NCBI GenBank assembly: GCA_038735125.1
Contig: JAVYNU010000004.1
Span: forward strand, 62,001 to 126,000
DNA length: 64,000 bases
Reading direction: 5' to 3'
Source: Ignisphaera sp.
GTDB taxonomy: Archaea > Thermoproteota > Thermoprotei_A > Sulfolobales > Ignisphaeraceae
The notes under the pieces were generated by a model. The model saw only the letters and a list, made by a program, of their open reading frames with translations. It ran no database searches and had not been told where the DNA came from. Of the stretch, positions 17,199 through 26,047 are shown piece after piece (position 1 is the first letter of the stretch; every line of letters begins with the position of its first letter). The position numbers and the translations under genes were made by a program.

Positions 17199-17996
17199 TT
17201 GTCTAGGCTTAAGAAGATGCTAAAGAATAGAGAAGTGGCGTTAGGAACTTGGATCACTATAGGACATCCAGACGTTGTTGAAGCCATATCGACTCTTCCA
17301 ATAGATTGGCTCGTATTCGATATGGAGCACGCACCATTAGATATCTCAACACTAGAGATTCTTCTAATGGGTTTAAGAAATCCTGATATAGCCTCTATCG
17401 TGAGGGTTCCATGGAACGACATGGTAATGATAAAAAGGGCTTTGGATGTTGGAGCAACAGGTATTCTAGTCCCATGGGTGAATACAAGAGCCGAGGCTGA
17501 AAATGTTGTTAGGTTTACTAGGTATCCTCCTGCTGGCATGCGTGGCGTTGGCCCTAGGAGAGCTGTTCTCTATGGCGCTATAAACTTCCTAGACTATTAT
17601 AAGAGGTTCGAGACTGAGGATCTTGTTGTAGCAGTCCAGATCGAGACTGAAGATGCTTTAAAAAATCTAGAAGATATTGTGAGTGTCAACGGTATTGATG
17701 TGTACTATGTTGGGCCGATGGATCTAACAACGAATCTTGGGATACCTACTGAATATGACAATCCAAAATTCATTGAAGCTCTACGCAAAGTTTTGAAAGC
17801 TTGTGAAAAATTCGATAAGGTTCCAGGCATACATGCATTCGATGTAGACTCCGCGAAGAGGTTTATTGAAATGGGATTTAGATTCGTGGCTTTGATGACA
17901 GATATAAGTATATTGAGAAGCTCTCTTGCAAAGACCATAGAGCTTGTTAGACAAAAACATAATGATGTAGACAAAGGTTTTACACTTGGTATCTAG
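17199..17996 (+). CDS. HpcH/HpaI family aldolase
   Basis: Class II, metal-dependent aldolase of the 2-keto-3-deoxy acid type, about 265 residues. It would cleave a 2-keto-3-deoxy sugar acid or 4-hydroxy-2-oxo-acid to pyruvate and an aldehyde. Family motifs: LGTWITIGHPDVVEAIS, WLVFDMEHAPLDI (base and metal region), VRVPWND, the LVPWVN strand, PAGMRGVGPRRA and QIETEDALKNLEDI. TTG at 17199 follows GGTGA by five bases; GTG at 17190 overlaps the SD. It ends 3 bp before the antiporter gene. The exact substrate is unknown. Confidence 0.88.
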   Translation: MSRLKKMLKNREVALGTWITIGHPDVVEAISTLPIDWLVFDMEHAPLDISTLEILLMGLRNPDIASIVRVPWNDMVMIKRALDVGATGILVPWVNTRAEAENVVRFTRYPPAGMRGVGPRRAVLYGAINFLDYYKRFETEDLVVAVQIETEDALKNLEDIVSVNGIDVYYVGPMDLTTNLGIPTEYDNPKFIEALRKVLKACEKFDKVPGIHAFDVDSAKRFIEMGFRFVALMTDISILRSSLAKTIELVRQKHNDVDKGFTLGI

Positions 17997-17999
17997 GTC

Positions 18000-19667
18000 A
18001 TGGATGCAACATATCAGATTTTCATCCAGCTTTTTCTAGGTTCTGTTCTGGGCTGGCTGTTTAGAAGCACAGGCCAAAGCAGTTTCATCGGCTATGTTAT
18101 TGGGGGTTTTGTAGCCTCCCTAATTATGCAACAAGGCTTCAGAAGCTCTTTTGTTTCTCAACTAGATTTTTTGAAGGGCCTTGGCTTAATGCTCTTCTCG
18201 TTTGAAATGGGGCTTTCAATAGGTATTGAAAGGCTTACCAAATCTTTGAGCAGAGTTGTCGTTGTTGAAATGGTTGCATATTCCATCATATGGTTTTTAA
18301 CAGCATTGCTATCTATCGGAACATCTCTAAATACATTCGAAAGGATATTCCTATTCCTAGTTCTAATAGACTGCTCATCAGTAGCCATAAACCTAGTTAG
18401 TAGAATAGATGATGATGACATAAGATCTCTAGCAATAGTACAATCAAATTTTGAGGATCTTGCCCAGTTCATAGCATTTTCAATGATCTTCACAGCTGGG
18501 ATTACAAAACCTGATATCATAGCTATATTAACTGATGTACTTAGGGTAGTAGGGTTAACAGGACTTCTAGCATATATTCTCAACTTAGCTATGAAGAGAT
18601 CTTATATATGGATCAATAATATGGATAAACTATCCAAATCCATACTGTTTCTCTCAATAGCATTACTATACTCAACTCTTGTTCAAGGCCTTAACCTGCC
18701 TACTCTATTTGGAGCATTCATAGCTGGCATTGTGTTATCTAGCTATGTGAGAGGTGATGAAATCAGTATCATGAGTGGTTTGAGAGAGCTTGGACTCCTC
18801 CTCTACTTCTCTTCCATAGGAATGCAGATGACAGCCTCTACCTCAGCCAGTTTATTGAATATCATAACATATGGTTTTGCCTATGCGATTGCAGGTGTTC
18901 TTACACGATTCATATCTCTGTCCCTTGGTGCACTATTTATTACAATAAGAGCTGATGCCATACCATACTATGCAGCATCTTTACCATCTATTAGTGAAAC
19001 ATCAATAGTATTCGCAGACACACTTATACAGCAAGGTGCTCTAAACCCAGCATTTAAATCCATAACAATTATAACAGTCATTATATCGATGATCCTATCA
19101 CAAATACTATTCAGTAATGCAAGTAGATTTAGCACAATCTTAACTAGCTTAGTACCACAGAACATCAAAACCTTCTTCATGACACTATCTCATTTGCTTC
19201 TAGAGAGTAGTGAAACTTCCATTAAACTTGGTTCAGAGTTAATCAAGTTCTTAATACCATCACTTCTAGCCACATATATTACATACGTAGCTTCTGCAAT
19301 TCCAATGCCGACGCAAAACATACATATAGGAACAGCTGTGGCAACATCTATAGTAGCATACATTGTTATTGTCATAAACTTCTATAAAACATTGAATTCA
19401 ATAATAAAGTTCCTGGATCTGAAATTTGAGCAGAGAATTCAAAACTGGAACGTAGTTTCATTGGCATCAAATGCCATAACCATTGTGTTAGTAGTTATAT
19501 CTATAATTCTTCTCTTTAACGTCACCAATACAATGCTATCCGAAGACTTTGTCCAATCACCATTTCACAGATATCTAGTGGCATTGATTCATGTAATCAC
19601 ATTTATCTTGCTATTCTACCTAATTATAACCAGAATTAGGGTGAAAATACAAAAATCGCGGAATTAG
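18000..19667 (+). CDS. Monovalent cation:proton antiporter, CPA2-like
   Basis: Membrane protein of 555 residues. The first 380 or so look like the Na+/H+ exchanger (CPA2) domain: GSVLGWLFRSTGQSSFIGYV, then GLGLMLFSFEMGLSIGIERL, PTLFGAFIAGIVLSSY and LGLLLYFSSIGMQM. After a short loop, three or four more hydrophobic helices replace the cytosolic TrkA-N/RCK domain found in many relatives. It follows the aldolase by 3 bp, so it may be co-transcribed. The ion is not predictable. An apparent vestige of its start lies at 20148-20166. Confidence 0.82.
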   Translation: MDATYQIFIQLFLGSVLGWLFRSTGQSSFIGYVIGGFVASLIMQQGFRSSFVSQLDFLKGLGLMLFSFEMGLSIGIERLTKSLSRVVVVEMVAYSIIWFLTALLSIGTSLNTFERIFLFLVLIDCSSVAINLVSRIDDDDIRSLAIVQSNFEDLAQFIAFSMIFTAGITKPDIIAILTDVLRVVGLTGLLAYILNLAMKRSYIWINNMDKLSKSILFLSIALLYSTLVQGLNLPTLFGAFIAGIVLSSYVRGDEISIMSGLRELGLLLYFSSIGMQMTASTSASLLNIITYGFAYAIAGVLTRFISLSLGALFITIRADAIPYYAASLPSISETSIVFADTLIQQGALNPAFKSITIITVIISMILSQILFSNASRFSTILTSLVPQNIKTFFMTLSHLLLESSETSIKLGSELIKFLIPSLLATYITYVASAIPMPTQNIHIGTAVATSIVAYIVIVINFYKTLNSIIKFLDLKFEQRIQNWNVVSLASNAITIVLVVISIILLFNVTNTMLSEDFVQSPFHRYLVALIHVITFILLFYLIITRIRVKIQKSRN

Positions 19668-19671
19668 ATGA

Positions 19672-20075
19672 CTATGCCCAGTTACATTTTTCGGATTCCT
19701 CAACAATTTTCTTAATCTGTGAAACATCCTCAGCAATTTTCTCTATGTTTACACCAACAGATTTTAGACGGGATTTCAAATCCTCTACCTTGTTTTTCAA
19801 CATGGCGTTTTCTCTCTTTAGCTTCTTAACCTCTTCAAGGTATCAAGAGTTTTAGCTCGCCCTTTACAAGCATTTCATAAGTCTCCCTAACTAGTCTACC
19901 AGCCTTTGTCTCCTCCTCAAATGCTTCCTAATTGCCAGTTGTGTAAGCTGGATTGCCAAGGGGCTTCAAATGCCACTACCATAAGCCATAGCCAAAAAGC
20001 CTAACCAAAACTGTTCGCTAACTAGAGTAAAAGTGTGTAGAGAACCAGCTAAGCTGATATCAAATTGATATTAAC
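19672..20075 (-). pseudogene. Decayed gene encoding a coiled-coil-ended protein
   Basis: Reading the minus strand from about 20075 gives protein-like segments in shifting frames: SLAGSLHTFTLVSEQFWLGF, then after a shift WHLKPLGNPAYTTGN, a stop, EAFEEETKAGRLVRETYEML, then after another shift LEEVKKLKRENAMLKNKVED and on to a TAG at 19672. At least two frameshifts, one nonsense codon and no start codon are visible. The ending is a strong heptad-type coiled coil of about 45 residues. I do not recognise the family. It fills most of the first 400 bp of the 693-bp gap after the antiporter gene. Confidence 0.55.
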
Positions 20076-20117
20076 TTTACATACTCTGTATATTATGTGA
20101 TATACACAGGCCAGAGG

Positions 20118-20170
20118 CTCGATGCAGGCTCCGCGAAGAGATTTATTGGATGCAATATATCAGATTTGCA
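20118..20170 (+). repeat. Vestigial copy of the aldolase/antiporter junction
   Basis: Bases 20120-20148 match 17840-17868, inside the aldolase gene, at 26 of 29 positions. The next 19 bases, 20148-20166, match 18002-18020, the start of the antiporter gene, at 18 of 19. The roughly 133 bases that separate these two segments in the intact locus are missing. This looks like a leftover of a duplicated region with an internal deletion. It encodes nothing by itself. Confidence 0.6.
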
Positions 20171-20286
20171 TTTTCTTTTCTTAAGTCTTCATGTACTCGA
20201 TCATCTAGAGTACGGCTATTATTATTAGTGAGGAAAAGTTTTATAATATTGTGAGATAAACTGAGGACTGTGTAACAGAAAAGCGT

Positions 20287-20309
20287 ATACAATATCAAAA
20301 GAATTGTAT
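20287..20309. promoter_or_regulatory. Inverted repeat upstream of an MFS gene
   Basis: ATACAAT, a 9-bp spacer, then ATTGTAT: perfect 7-bp arms 52 bp before the MFS start. A candidate TATA element (TTTATAAT, about 20241-20248) would place transcription start near 20270, putting the repeat just downstream where a repressor could block transcription. Drug-exporter genes often have such operators. No regulator gene is adjacent, so this is inference. Confidence 0.4.
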
Positions 20310-20360
20310 CAAATAGACACAATCAGACACTCGGATATACTCACGAGGTGAGACAAGTAA

Positions 20361-21818
20361 ATGGCTAGAGGTTATACCTCTAAAACAGATATATACATGG
20401 TTCTTTCTGTAACAACCCTAGTCAATTTTCTAACAGGGTTTAACGCAAGACTTGCTGTTGTTGGTTTGCCATCTATTGCAAGAGATTTAGGTGCTGATAT
20501 ATATCAAATTGTATGGATTGTTCAAGGATATATGCTTGGCTCGACAGTTATTCAACTCATTGTTGGGAGGTTATCTGATTTATTTGGAAGAGTTAGATTA
20601 TTTAATTTAGGGATAGCAATTTTTGGTTTAGGAGCCTTTATTTCTGGTCTAAGCACTAGTCCAATACTATTAATTGTTTCAAGGTGCATACAAGGTGTTG
20701 GAGCTGCATTTTTAATATCATTAACTGTAACAATTTTAACAGATAATGTTCCCCCTAATAGGCTTGCAACATGGCTTGGGATAAACCAAGTCTCTTGGAG
20801 GGTGGGGGCACTTCTTGGATTAACTCTTAGCGGTTTTATAATTGATTATCTTGGGTGGAGATGGATCTTCTTAGTACAAGCACCTCTTAGTTTAGCAATT
20901 CTTTTGTGGAGTGCTAAGAAGCTTAAGGAAAGGTATAAACCTGTTGAGAAGCCATATATAGACTGGCTTGGATTTACATCATTTACAGCTGCTATTGCAC
21001 TACTACTCATTGGGCTAACACTCTATGGATATGGATTCTCTAAGTATTCTCTATACACCATGATATCTGGCATTGCTCTACTATTATTTTTCTCTATATG
21101 GGAGCTCAACACAGGCCATCCAGCACTAGATCTCAGTATATTTAGGCTATGGCAATTTAGTGGGGGCATAGTCGCTCAGCTTCTATACTCAATAGGTTTC
21201 GGAGCATCGATGACGCTTTTAGCCATATACCTCCAATCGGTTAAGGGATTTACAGCTACCCAAACAGGTCTACTTTTGATACCATATGAGCTAAGCTTCT
21301 TAGTTTTCGGTGTTGTTGGTGGCAGGCTCTCAGATTCCATAGGCTTTGTTCCAGTTGCAGTTGCTGGCCTTGCTGCTGGCTCAGTAGCTCTCTACATAAT
21401 TTCTATGGTTTCTTCACTTAATACATTGATTGTCGCAGAGCTTTTACTAGGTGTTGGAACAGGTCTTTTCGTTTCCCCAAATACAAGCTCAATAATGAAC
21501 TCTGTGCCCCCACATAGAAGAGGCATCGCATCATCTATAAGAACCATATCATTTAATATAGGATTTGCGCTGAGTCTTAATATAGCCGTTCTATCACTAA
21601 CACAGGTACTGCCATACGAAATAGTTTCAAAGCTAATCACATATGAAAGAGTACAAAACACAAGCGAAAGCAGTCTTTCAATAGAAATATCTATGCTCTC
21701 AAAAACAATTAAACACTCATTTAAGGTGCAATCAATTCTAATGGCAATAGCAATACCATTTACAGTTTCGCGCACTAGAAAAAGCCATGAAAAGATAGAT
21801 ACACTTTTTGAAGCATAG
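20361..21818 (+). CDS. MFS transporter, EmrB/QacA-like (DHA2)
   Basis: Proton-coupled exporter of 485 residues with about 14 predicted helices. Motif A appears as GRLSDLFGRVRLF (about residues 74-86). Motif C-like features follow (IQGVGAAFLISLTVTI), and a second half is related to the first (GRLSDSIGFVPVA). The ATG at 20361 has GAGGTGA nine bases upstream. Family members expel drugs, organic acids or other small hydrophobic compounds; the substrate here is unknown. It stands alone after a 693-bp gap of decayed DNA and has its own promoter. Confidence 0.88.
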   Translation: MARGYTSKTDIYMVLSVTTLVNFLTGFNARLAVVGLPSIARDLGADIYQIVWIVQGYMLGSTVIQLIVGRLSDLFGRVRLFNLGIAIFGLGAFISGLSTSPILLIVSRCIQGVGAAFLISLTVTILTDNVPPNRLATWLGINQVSWRVGALLGLTLSGFIIDYLGWRWIFLVQAPLSLAILLWSAKKLKERYKPVEKPYIDWLGFTSFTAAIALLLIGLTLYGYGFSKYSLYTMISGIALLLFFSIWELNTGHPALDLSIFRLWQFSGGIVAQLLYSIGFGASMTLLAIYLQSVKGFTATQTGLLLIPYELSFLVFGVVGGRLSDSIGFVPVAVAGLAAGSVALYIISMVSSLNTLIVAELLLGVGTGLFVSPNTSSIMNSVPPHRRGIASSIRTISFNIGFALSLNIAVLSLTQVLPYEIVSKLITYERVQNTSESSLSIEISMLSKTIKHSFKVQSILMAIAIPFTVSRTRKSHEKIDTLFEA

Positions 21819-21881
21819 TAAAGTAAAATATGTTTTGGATTTAACATAAGAGATTCTTTAAAGAATCTTTTCCATAGTATT

Positions 21882-22967
21882 CTACCAGAATCTCTTTGTC
21901 ATCATAAGCATTGATAGTATTGTTGCGTAAAGAGCTATAGAGTCTGTTAAAACGATAAAGGTGTCCCTATAGAATCTCCAGTATAGTAGACCTATTGCGG
22001 AGAGCACCAATGTATATAGAGCTGATATCCATATACCTCTATGCTTATACAAGATCATAAAAACGGCTAATACCATAGGACTAAACCATATTACATAATG
22101 TGGATATATAAATGGATTTAGCATCACAAGAAGAACTGTTGAGAATGCAGCGGAGATTGCTAAGGCCATGTCCTTACTAGTGCCTTTGTCTGCAAGAAAT
22201 CTCTGAATGAAAAGACCAGCAACCATGGAGATCACCATTGATGCTATGCTCATGTACTGTATTCTAGGCATTAGAGAAAGTCCCTTGTCAAGTCTTTCAA
22301 TGTGGAATAGAAACTGGTTTTGCAGAGACCTTTCAAAACATTTGAAAGAGAGCATATACTCTATGCAGAGAGAAACAACAGCTACAATAGCGAAATAACC
22401 CAAGGCCTTTTTGATATCCACAGATTTGAGAAAAGCTATGTTTGGTGGCAGGTAGATAAGGGGATAGGTTTTCGCTACAATAGCTAGAGAAAGAAGCAAT
22501 GCAGATAGGGCGGCACCAAGATTTGAGAGCGTGTATATGGAGAGCATTGATAGGAGGGCTGGTATAGAGTCGAAAAGCCCATACCATGCAGAAGCAACAA
22601 TCGCCAGCGGGTTTAGGGCCCATAGAAGGCTAGAGGCAATGGCAAGATTCTCATCACCTGTGAACCTTCTGACAACAAAGAAAATTGCTATTGTCAAGAG
22701 AGAGTCAAAAAGTATGGAGGCGAACTTATATCCAATAACATTCCAACCAAATATGATGATGCCAATCGATTGTATGGCTGAGTATAGGGGCGGATAGCTA
22801 TAGTTCGCTAAGCAGTAGGGGGATCCAGTCAATAAAAAACTTCTAGCACCTTCTACATGGGCAAGAATATCTGTGCCGTGAATACCCTGCAAACCAACCA
22901 AAACTCTGATAGCAAGCCCTGTGAAAAATATCGCAAAGAGCTTTGTATACAGCTTCCGACTATGCAT
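21882..22967 (-). CDS. Membrane mannosyltransferase-like protein (GT-C fold)
   Basis: Polytopic protein, 361 residues, about ten helices. After the first helix comes GIHGTDILAHVEGARSFLLT with an acidic residue in the first external loop, then NYSYPPLYSAIQS, and later ALNPLAIVASAWYGLFDSIPA and PFIYPHYVIWFSP. This pattern fits the GT87/PIG-M-like GT-C group of polyprenol-phosphate-sugar-dependent transferases. It is likely involved in building surface glycans or lipid-linked sugars, by inference. It lies tail to tail with the upstream MFS gene (63 bp apart). Confidence 0.65.
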   Translation of the reverse strand: MHSRKLYTKLFAIFFTGLAIRVLVGLQGIHGTDILAHVEGARSFLLTGSPYCLANYSYPPLYSAIQSIGIIIFGWNVIGYKFASILFDSLLTIAIFFVVRRFTGDENLAIASSLLWALNPLAIVASAWYGLFDSIPALLSMLSIYTLSNLGAALSALLLSLAIVAKTYPLIYLPPNIAFLKSVDIKKALGYFAIVAVVSLCIEYMLSFKCFERSLQNQFLFHIERLDKGLSLMPRIQYMSIASMVISMVAGLFIQRFLADKGTSKDMALAISAAFSTVLLVMLNPFIYPHYVIWFSPMVLAVFMILYKHRGIWISALYTLVLSAIGLLYWRFYRDTFIVLTDSIALYATILSMLMMTKRFW

Positions 22968-23089
22968 TGAAACAGCCCATCTCTATTCTAAAACACGAAT
23001 ATTTAAGTTTTGTGAAACCAGAGGCACTGCATAAAGAGCAGGTAAATAAATGAGTTCCTAACTATCCCCAGTCATCTAGGGCAGTTGAG

Positions 23090-24421
23090 TCAAAATTGCT
23101 TGGAGCAATTGGTATTCACATGTTCTTTGGCTATTGTGAAAACTGCTAACAGTGTTCCAATTGACGAGGCTATTAAATATGCTGTTAGTGCTGGTTTCAT
23201 TGGTGCTGCTACTTTGTATGTGGCAATAACTATTGTTAGTATTGATGTACTTAATGCTTGTCCTAGGAATCTCATGGTTCCTAGGAATGCTGTCGCTGTT
23301 GCGTACACCTCTTTTGGTACTCTCCTAACAATCTGTGTTGTGTTTGGAGATGCGAAGAATGCAAAGCCTATCCCCACAACAACCAGTATAGTCATCAAAA
23401 GCCATTGCTGTGTGTATACATAGATTGAAGCTCCTATCCCCAGGGTTATCAAGCCCATGCCAAGTGCTACAAGAACTCCAGGATCCCACCTATCTGCTAA
23501 GTGCCCTGCTATCGGAGATAGGAGAGTTTGTGCTATGGGTTGTGACAAGAGGATTAAACCTGCTTGCCACGCGCTCAATCCCATCTCTGTTTGGAGGTAG
23601 TTGCTGAAGAGTATCGATAATGCAAAGGTAGAGACATAGTTGAATAGCGCAACCAGATATGCCAGAAAAACTCTCTTCTCAAAAATTTGTCTGGCAAAGA
23701 CCCTTGGATGCTTGTACTCAATGATGAATGTGGCGATGAAGAAGGTGAGACCCATACCAAAAATTGTTGCACCACCAAAACTCTTTATATAAGCCGAGCC
23801 TGTTGAGACCATGGCCAAGGAAGCAACAAAGAGAGCTGGTGTTACTAGATCAGGTCTTCTCCCCAAATCCCTTTTGCCGAGATTGATGGATGTGAAAGCC
23901 AGAGCTGTGCTTGTCAAAGCTACGAAGCTTACAAAGATAAAGATCGAGGGCCAGCCGAGGAAACTTGTTAGGAAACCTCCTAGAACAGGTCCCAAGGCTG
24001 TGCCTATGTAAACAGCAGCGCTGTTTATCCCTATCACAAGACCTGTTCTCTCACGAAACATGCTAGCCAGAATTGCGACGGTTGTTCCAGAGACCATAGC
24101 GGCTCCCAAACCCTGGAGACACCTCAAAATTAGAAGAGCTGCAAAATCCTTGATATATGGGATAGCGGCAGAGGTTATGGCAAAGAGAATAACGCCTGAA
24201 ACAAAAACACGTTCTCTACCAACATAATCAGCTATAACACCTAGGAGAAGAATTGTTGATGCCAAAGAGATTAGAAAGGCATTGGCAAACCAGTTAACTT
24301 GAGCCATATCAATATTCAAAGACCTTGCAATAGATGGAAGAGCAATGTTGACAGCTGAAGATATGAACGGAGTTATAAAAGAGGCCATGGTGGAAGAGAC
24401 TAGAAAGAGTCTTTTCCTAAT
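23090..24421 (-). CDS. MFS transporter, DHA2-like, with unusual start
   Basis: Exporter with about 12-14 helices. Motifs include FITPFISSAVNIALPSIARSL in helix 1, GVIADYVGRERVFV (motif A), LRCLQGLGAAMVSGTTVAIL and a second-half GHLADRWDPGVLV. From the first ATG (24388) the N-terminus would lack the positive residues IRKRLFLVSST that precede helix 1. An SD, GAGGTGG, sits 8 nt before an in-frame ATT at 24421, and there is no ATG, GTG or TTG between. Further up, an ATG at 24448 is in the same frame but is followed by TGA four codons later. Start coordinates are therefore uncertain. Confidence 0.8.
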   Translation of the reverse strand: MRKRLFLVSSTMASFITPFISSAVNIALPSIARSLNIDMAQVNWFANAFLISLASTILLLGVIADYVGRERVFVSGVILFAITSAAIPYIKDFAALLILRCLQGLGAAMVSGTTVAILASMFRERTGLVIGINSAAVYIGTALGPVLGGFLTSFLGWPSIFIFVSFVALTSTALAFTSINLGKRDLGRRPDLVTPALFVASLAMVSTGSAYIKSFGGATIFGMGLTFFIATFIIEYKHPRVFARQIFEKRVFLAYLVALFNYVSTFALSILFSNYLQTEMGLSAWQAGLILLSQPIAQTLLSPIAGHLADRWDPGVLVALGMGLITLGIGASIYVYTQQWLLMTILVVVGIGFAFFASPNTTQIVRRVPKEVYATATAFLGTMRFLGQALSTSILTIVIATYKVAAPMKPALTAYLIASSIGTLLAVFTIAKEHVNTNCSKQF

Positions 24422-24660
24422 GGCAAAACCACCTCAAGCAGTTCTCATAATGTTCACCTAAATATATAGATGCACAATTAAACAAATGTTTTAGGACTAT
24501 ATAGAATTCAAATAGAATTCGATAATGTATCCCTAGACATGTCTTTGTCAGCCAATTAGAGAAGTTCTAGTGGGGAAAGTAGGTTTGCTGAGCTAAAGAC
24601 GATTATTAGTTTTTACAGGGATATTTGTTTTAGTAGAGGTGCTGCTAAGGGGTTTTGGCT

Positions 24661-25125
24661 ATGGGTGCACAAGTTAAAAGGGTTTGGAGAGATGTTGTTG
24701 ACGGCATCGAAGTCGAGGTTATGGAGTTTAGCGATACTGTGGAGACTGTCGAAAAAGCTTCTATGCTAAGTGGCTATCCAAGATCGTCTATAGTGAAGAC
24801 TCTTCTAATGAGGGCAGACAACGAGTATATTGTAGCTGTTGTAAGAGGTGATAGAAGGGTTGATGTTGAGAAGATACAGAGGTTGCTTGGAAAAAGGGTT
24901 GAGCTTGCCAAAAGCTGGGAGGTCAAACAGGTTCTCGGTGTTGAGGTTGGCGCGGTTACACCATTGTCGCCAAGGGTAAAGTCGTTAAGGGTGTTGATGG
25001 ATCCTCAGATACTGTCTTTAGACTGTGTTATATGTGGTGGGGGATCTCTAAACAGGTTGTACAAGGTGAGGGTCCAGGATCTTCTGAGATATCTGAATCC
25101 CCAAATAGTGGATGTATTCAGGTAG
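24661..25125 (+). CDS. YbaK/ProX-like aminoacyl-tRNA deacylase domain protein
   Basis: Single-domain protein of about 154 residues with the YbaK/EbsC fold, which hydrolyses mischarged aminoacyl-tRNAs in trans. It shows SIVKTLLMRADNEYIVAVVRGDRRVD with the conserved lysine (about 45), the VGAVTPLSPR loop in place of GGxSP, and VICGGGSLNRLYKV near the end. Which tRNA it edits is unknown. ATG at 24661 is chosen; TTG at 24655 is an alternative. It is convergent with the HD gene, with 8 bp between the stops. Confidence 0.85.
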   Translation: MGAQVKRVWRDVVDGIEVEVMEFSDTVETVEKASMLSGYPRSSIVKTLLMRADNEYIVAVVRGDRRVDVEKIQRLLGKRVELAKSWEVKQVLGVEVGAVTPLSPRVKSLRVLMDPQILSLDCVICGGGSLNRLYKVRVQDLLRYLNPQIVDVFR

Positions 25126-25133
25126 AGCTGGTT

Positions 25134-25697
25134 TCACAATCCAAGCTCTGCAGAGATGTTCTTCAAGCTCTCTAGTGCTAGGCCTAGAAACTCCTCTAGC
25201 TTTAGACCAAGATGCTCTATCTCCATTATCCTGCCTCTGTCAACTCCTTTCGCAAAGTCCTTCGATCTAAACTTCCTCATCAGAGTCTCTAGTCTAATCT
25301 CAGAGATCTTTTTATTCGGCATGACAAGTGCTGTTGCTATTATCAGTCCAGATGCATGATCAGAGGCTCTCAGCCCGTGGAGAAGCCTCTTAGCCTTCTC
25401 ACTTGTTACCACAAATCCGTTGTGTTCGTTGTGACCTGCTATAGCCTGTAAGGCATTGTCTGGGAGAAGACTCTTCAAAATGTTTAGTGCTTCAAGTCCA
25501 TGTCTTTTCATGTCCCTGTCCACATAGTCGTAGTCTATATCGTGTAGAAGGCCTGTTAACCCCCACAGCTCCTCGTCCTCGCTTAGCCTCTTCGCCAAGT
25601 TTCTCATAATCGCTTCAACAGCTATGCAATGCTTTACCATCTTCTCATCTTTGAGATATCTCCTCAAAAGATTCAGTGCCTCTTCCCTTGAAATCAT
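25134..25697 (-). CDS. HD-domain metal-dependent phosphohydrolase
   Basis: About 187 residues, HDIG-like. Metal ligands: KHCIAVEAIMRNLA (first H, about residue 22), LTGLLHDIDYDYVDRD (HD pair), then RHGLEALNIL and AIAGHNEHNG. Relatives hydrolyse phosphoesters of nucleotides or act on RNA ends; the substrate cannot be told. ATG at 25697 is chosen because GAGGT lies 8 nt upstream, giving MISREEALNLL. An ATG at 25727 would add ten residues. Confidence 0.82.
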   Translation of the reverse strand: MISREEALNLLRRYLKDEKMVKHCIAVEAIMRNLAKRLSEDEELWGLTGLLHDIDYDYVDRDMKRHGLEALNILKSLLPDNALQAIAGHNEHNGFVVTSEKAKRLLHGLRASDHASGLIIATALVMPNKKISEIRLETLMRKFRSKDFAKGVDRGRIMEIEHLGLKLEEFLGLALESLKNISAELGL

Positions 25698-25774
25698 GTT
25701 GGACAACCTCTGCTGGGTATAGAACATCGTTTCAGCTAATTAACTCTTTTGCGTAGAAGCTATATCTGATAGTT

Positions 25775-26047
25775 ATGAAAAGTTTTGATATTCCGGGGAT
25801 TGGCAAGATCACTGTAGAGGAGATTGGTGCTACCTCGGCTAGGGTATGCGCGGATATAGCTGATTATGTAGAGGTCTGCGTTGTTTTGGAGTTGAAGCCT
25901 TTGAGAAGCGATGCAGAAAAGATAATCGGCGAGTTGTTTAAAAAGTATGAGGGTATTGTTGTAGAGGGTTTTGTAAAGGGGTTGCAAAATGTTGCTACAT
26001 TGATTGGGGCTGAGAACAGGGCTAGCAAGTCTATTAATTATATGTGA
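25775..26047 (+). CDS. Small conserved-looking protein of unknown function
   Basis: A 90-residue soluble protein, MKSFDIPGIGKITVEEIG at the start, with predicted alternating beta strands (ARVCADIADYVEVCVVLELK) followed by an amphipathic helix (SDAEKIIGELFKKYEGIV). Its codon use is like that of its neighbours. It has three cysteines and no transmembrane segment. I do not recognise a family. Its TGA stop lies inside the C box of a guide sRNA on the same strand, so the sRNA may be processed from its 3' end. Confidence 0.65.
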   Translation: MKSFDIPGIGKITVEEIGATSARVCADIADYVEVCVVLELKPLRSDAEKIIGELFKKYEGIVVEGFVKGLQNVATLIGAENRASKSINYM

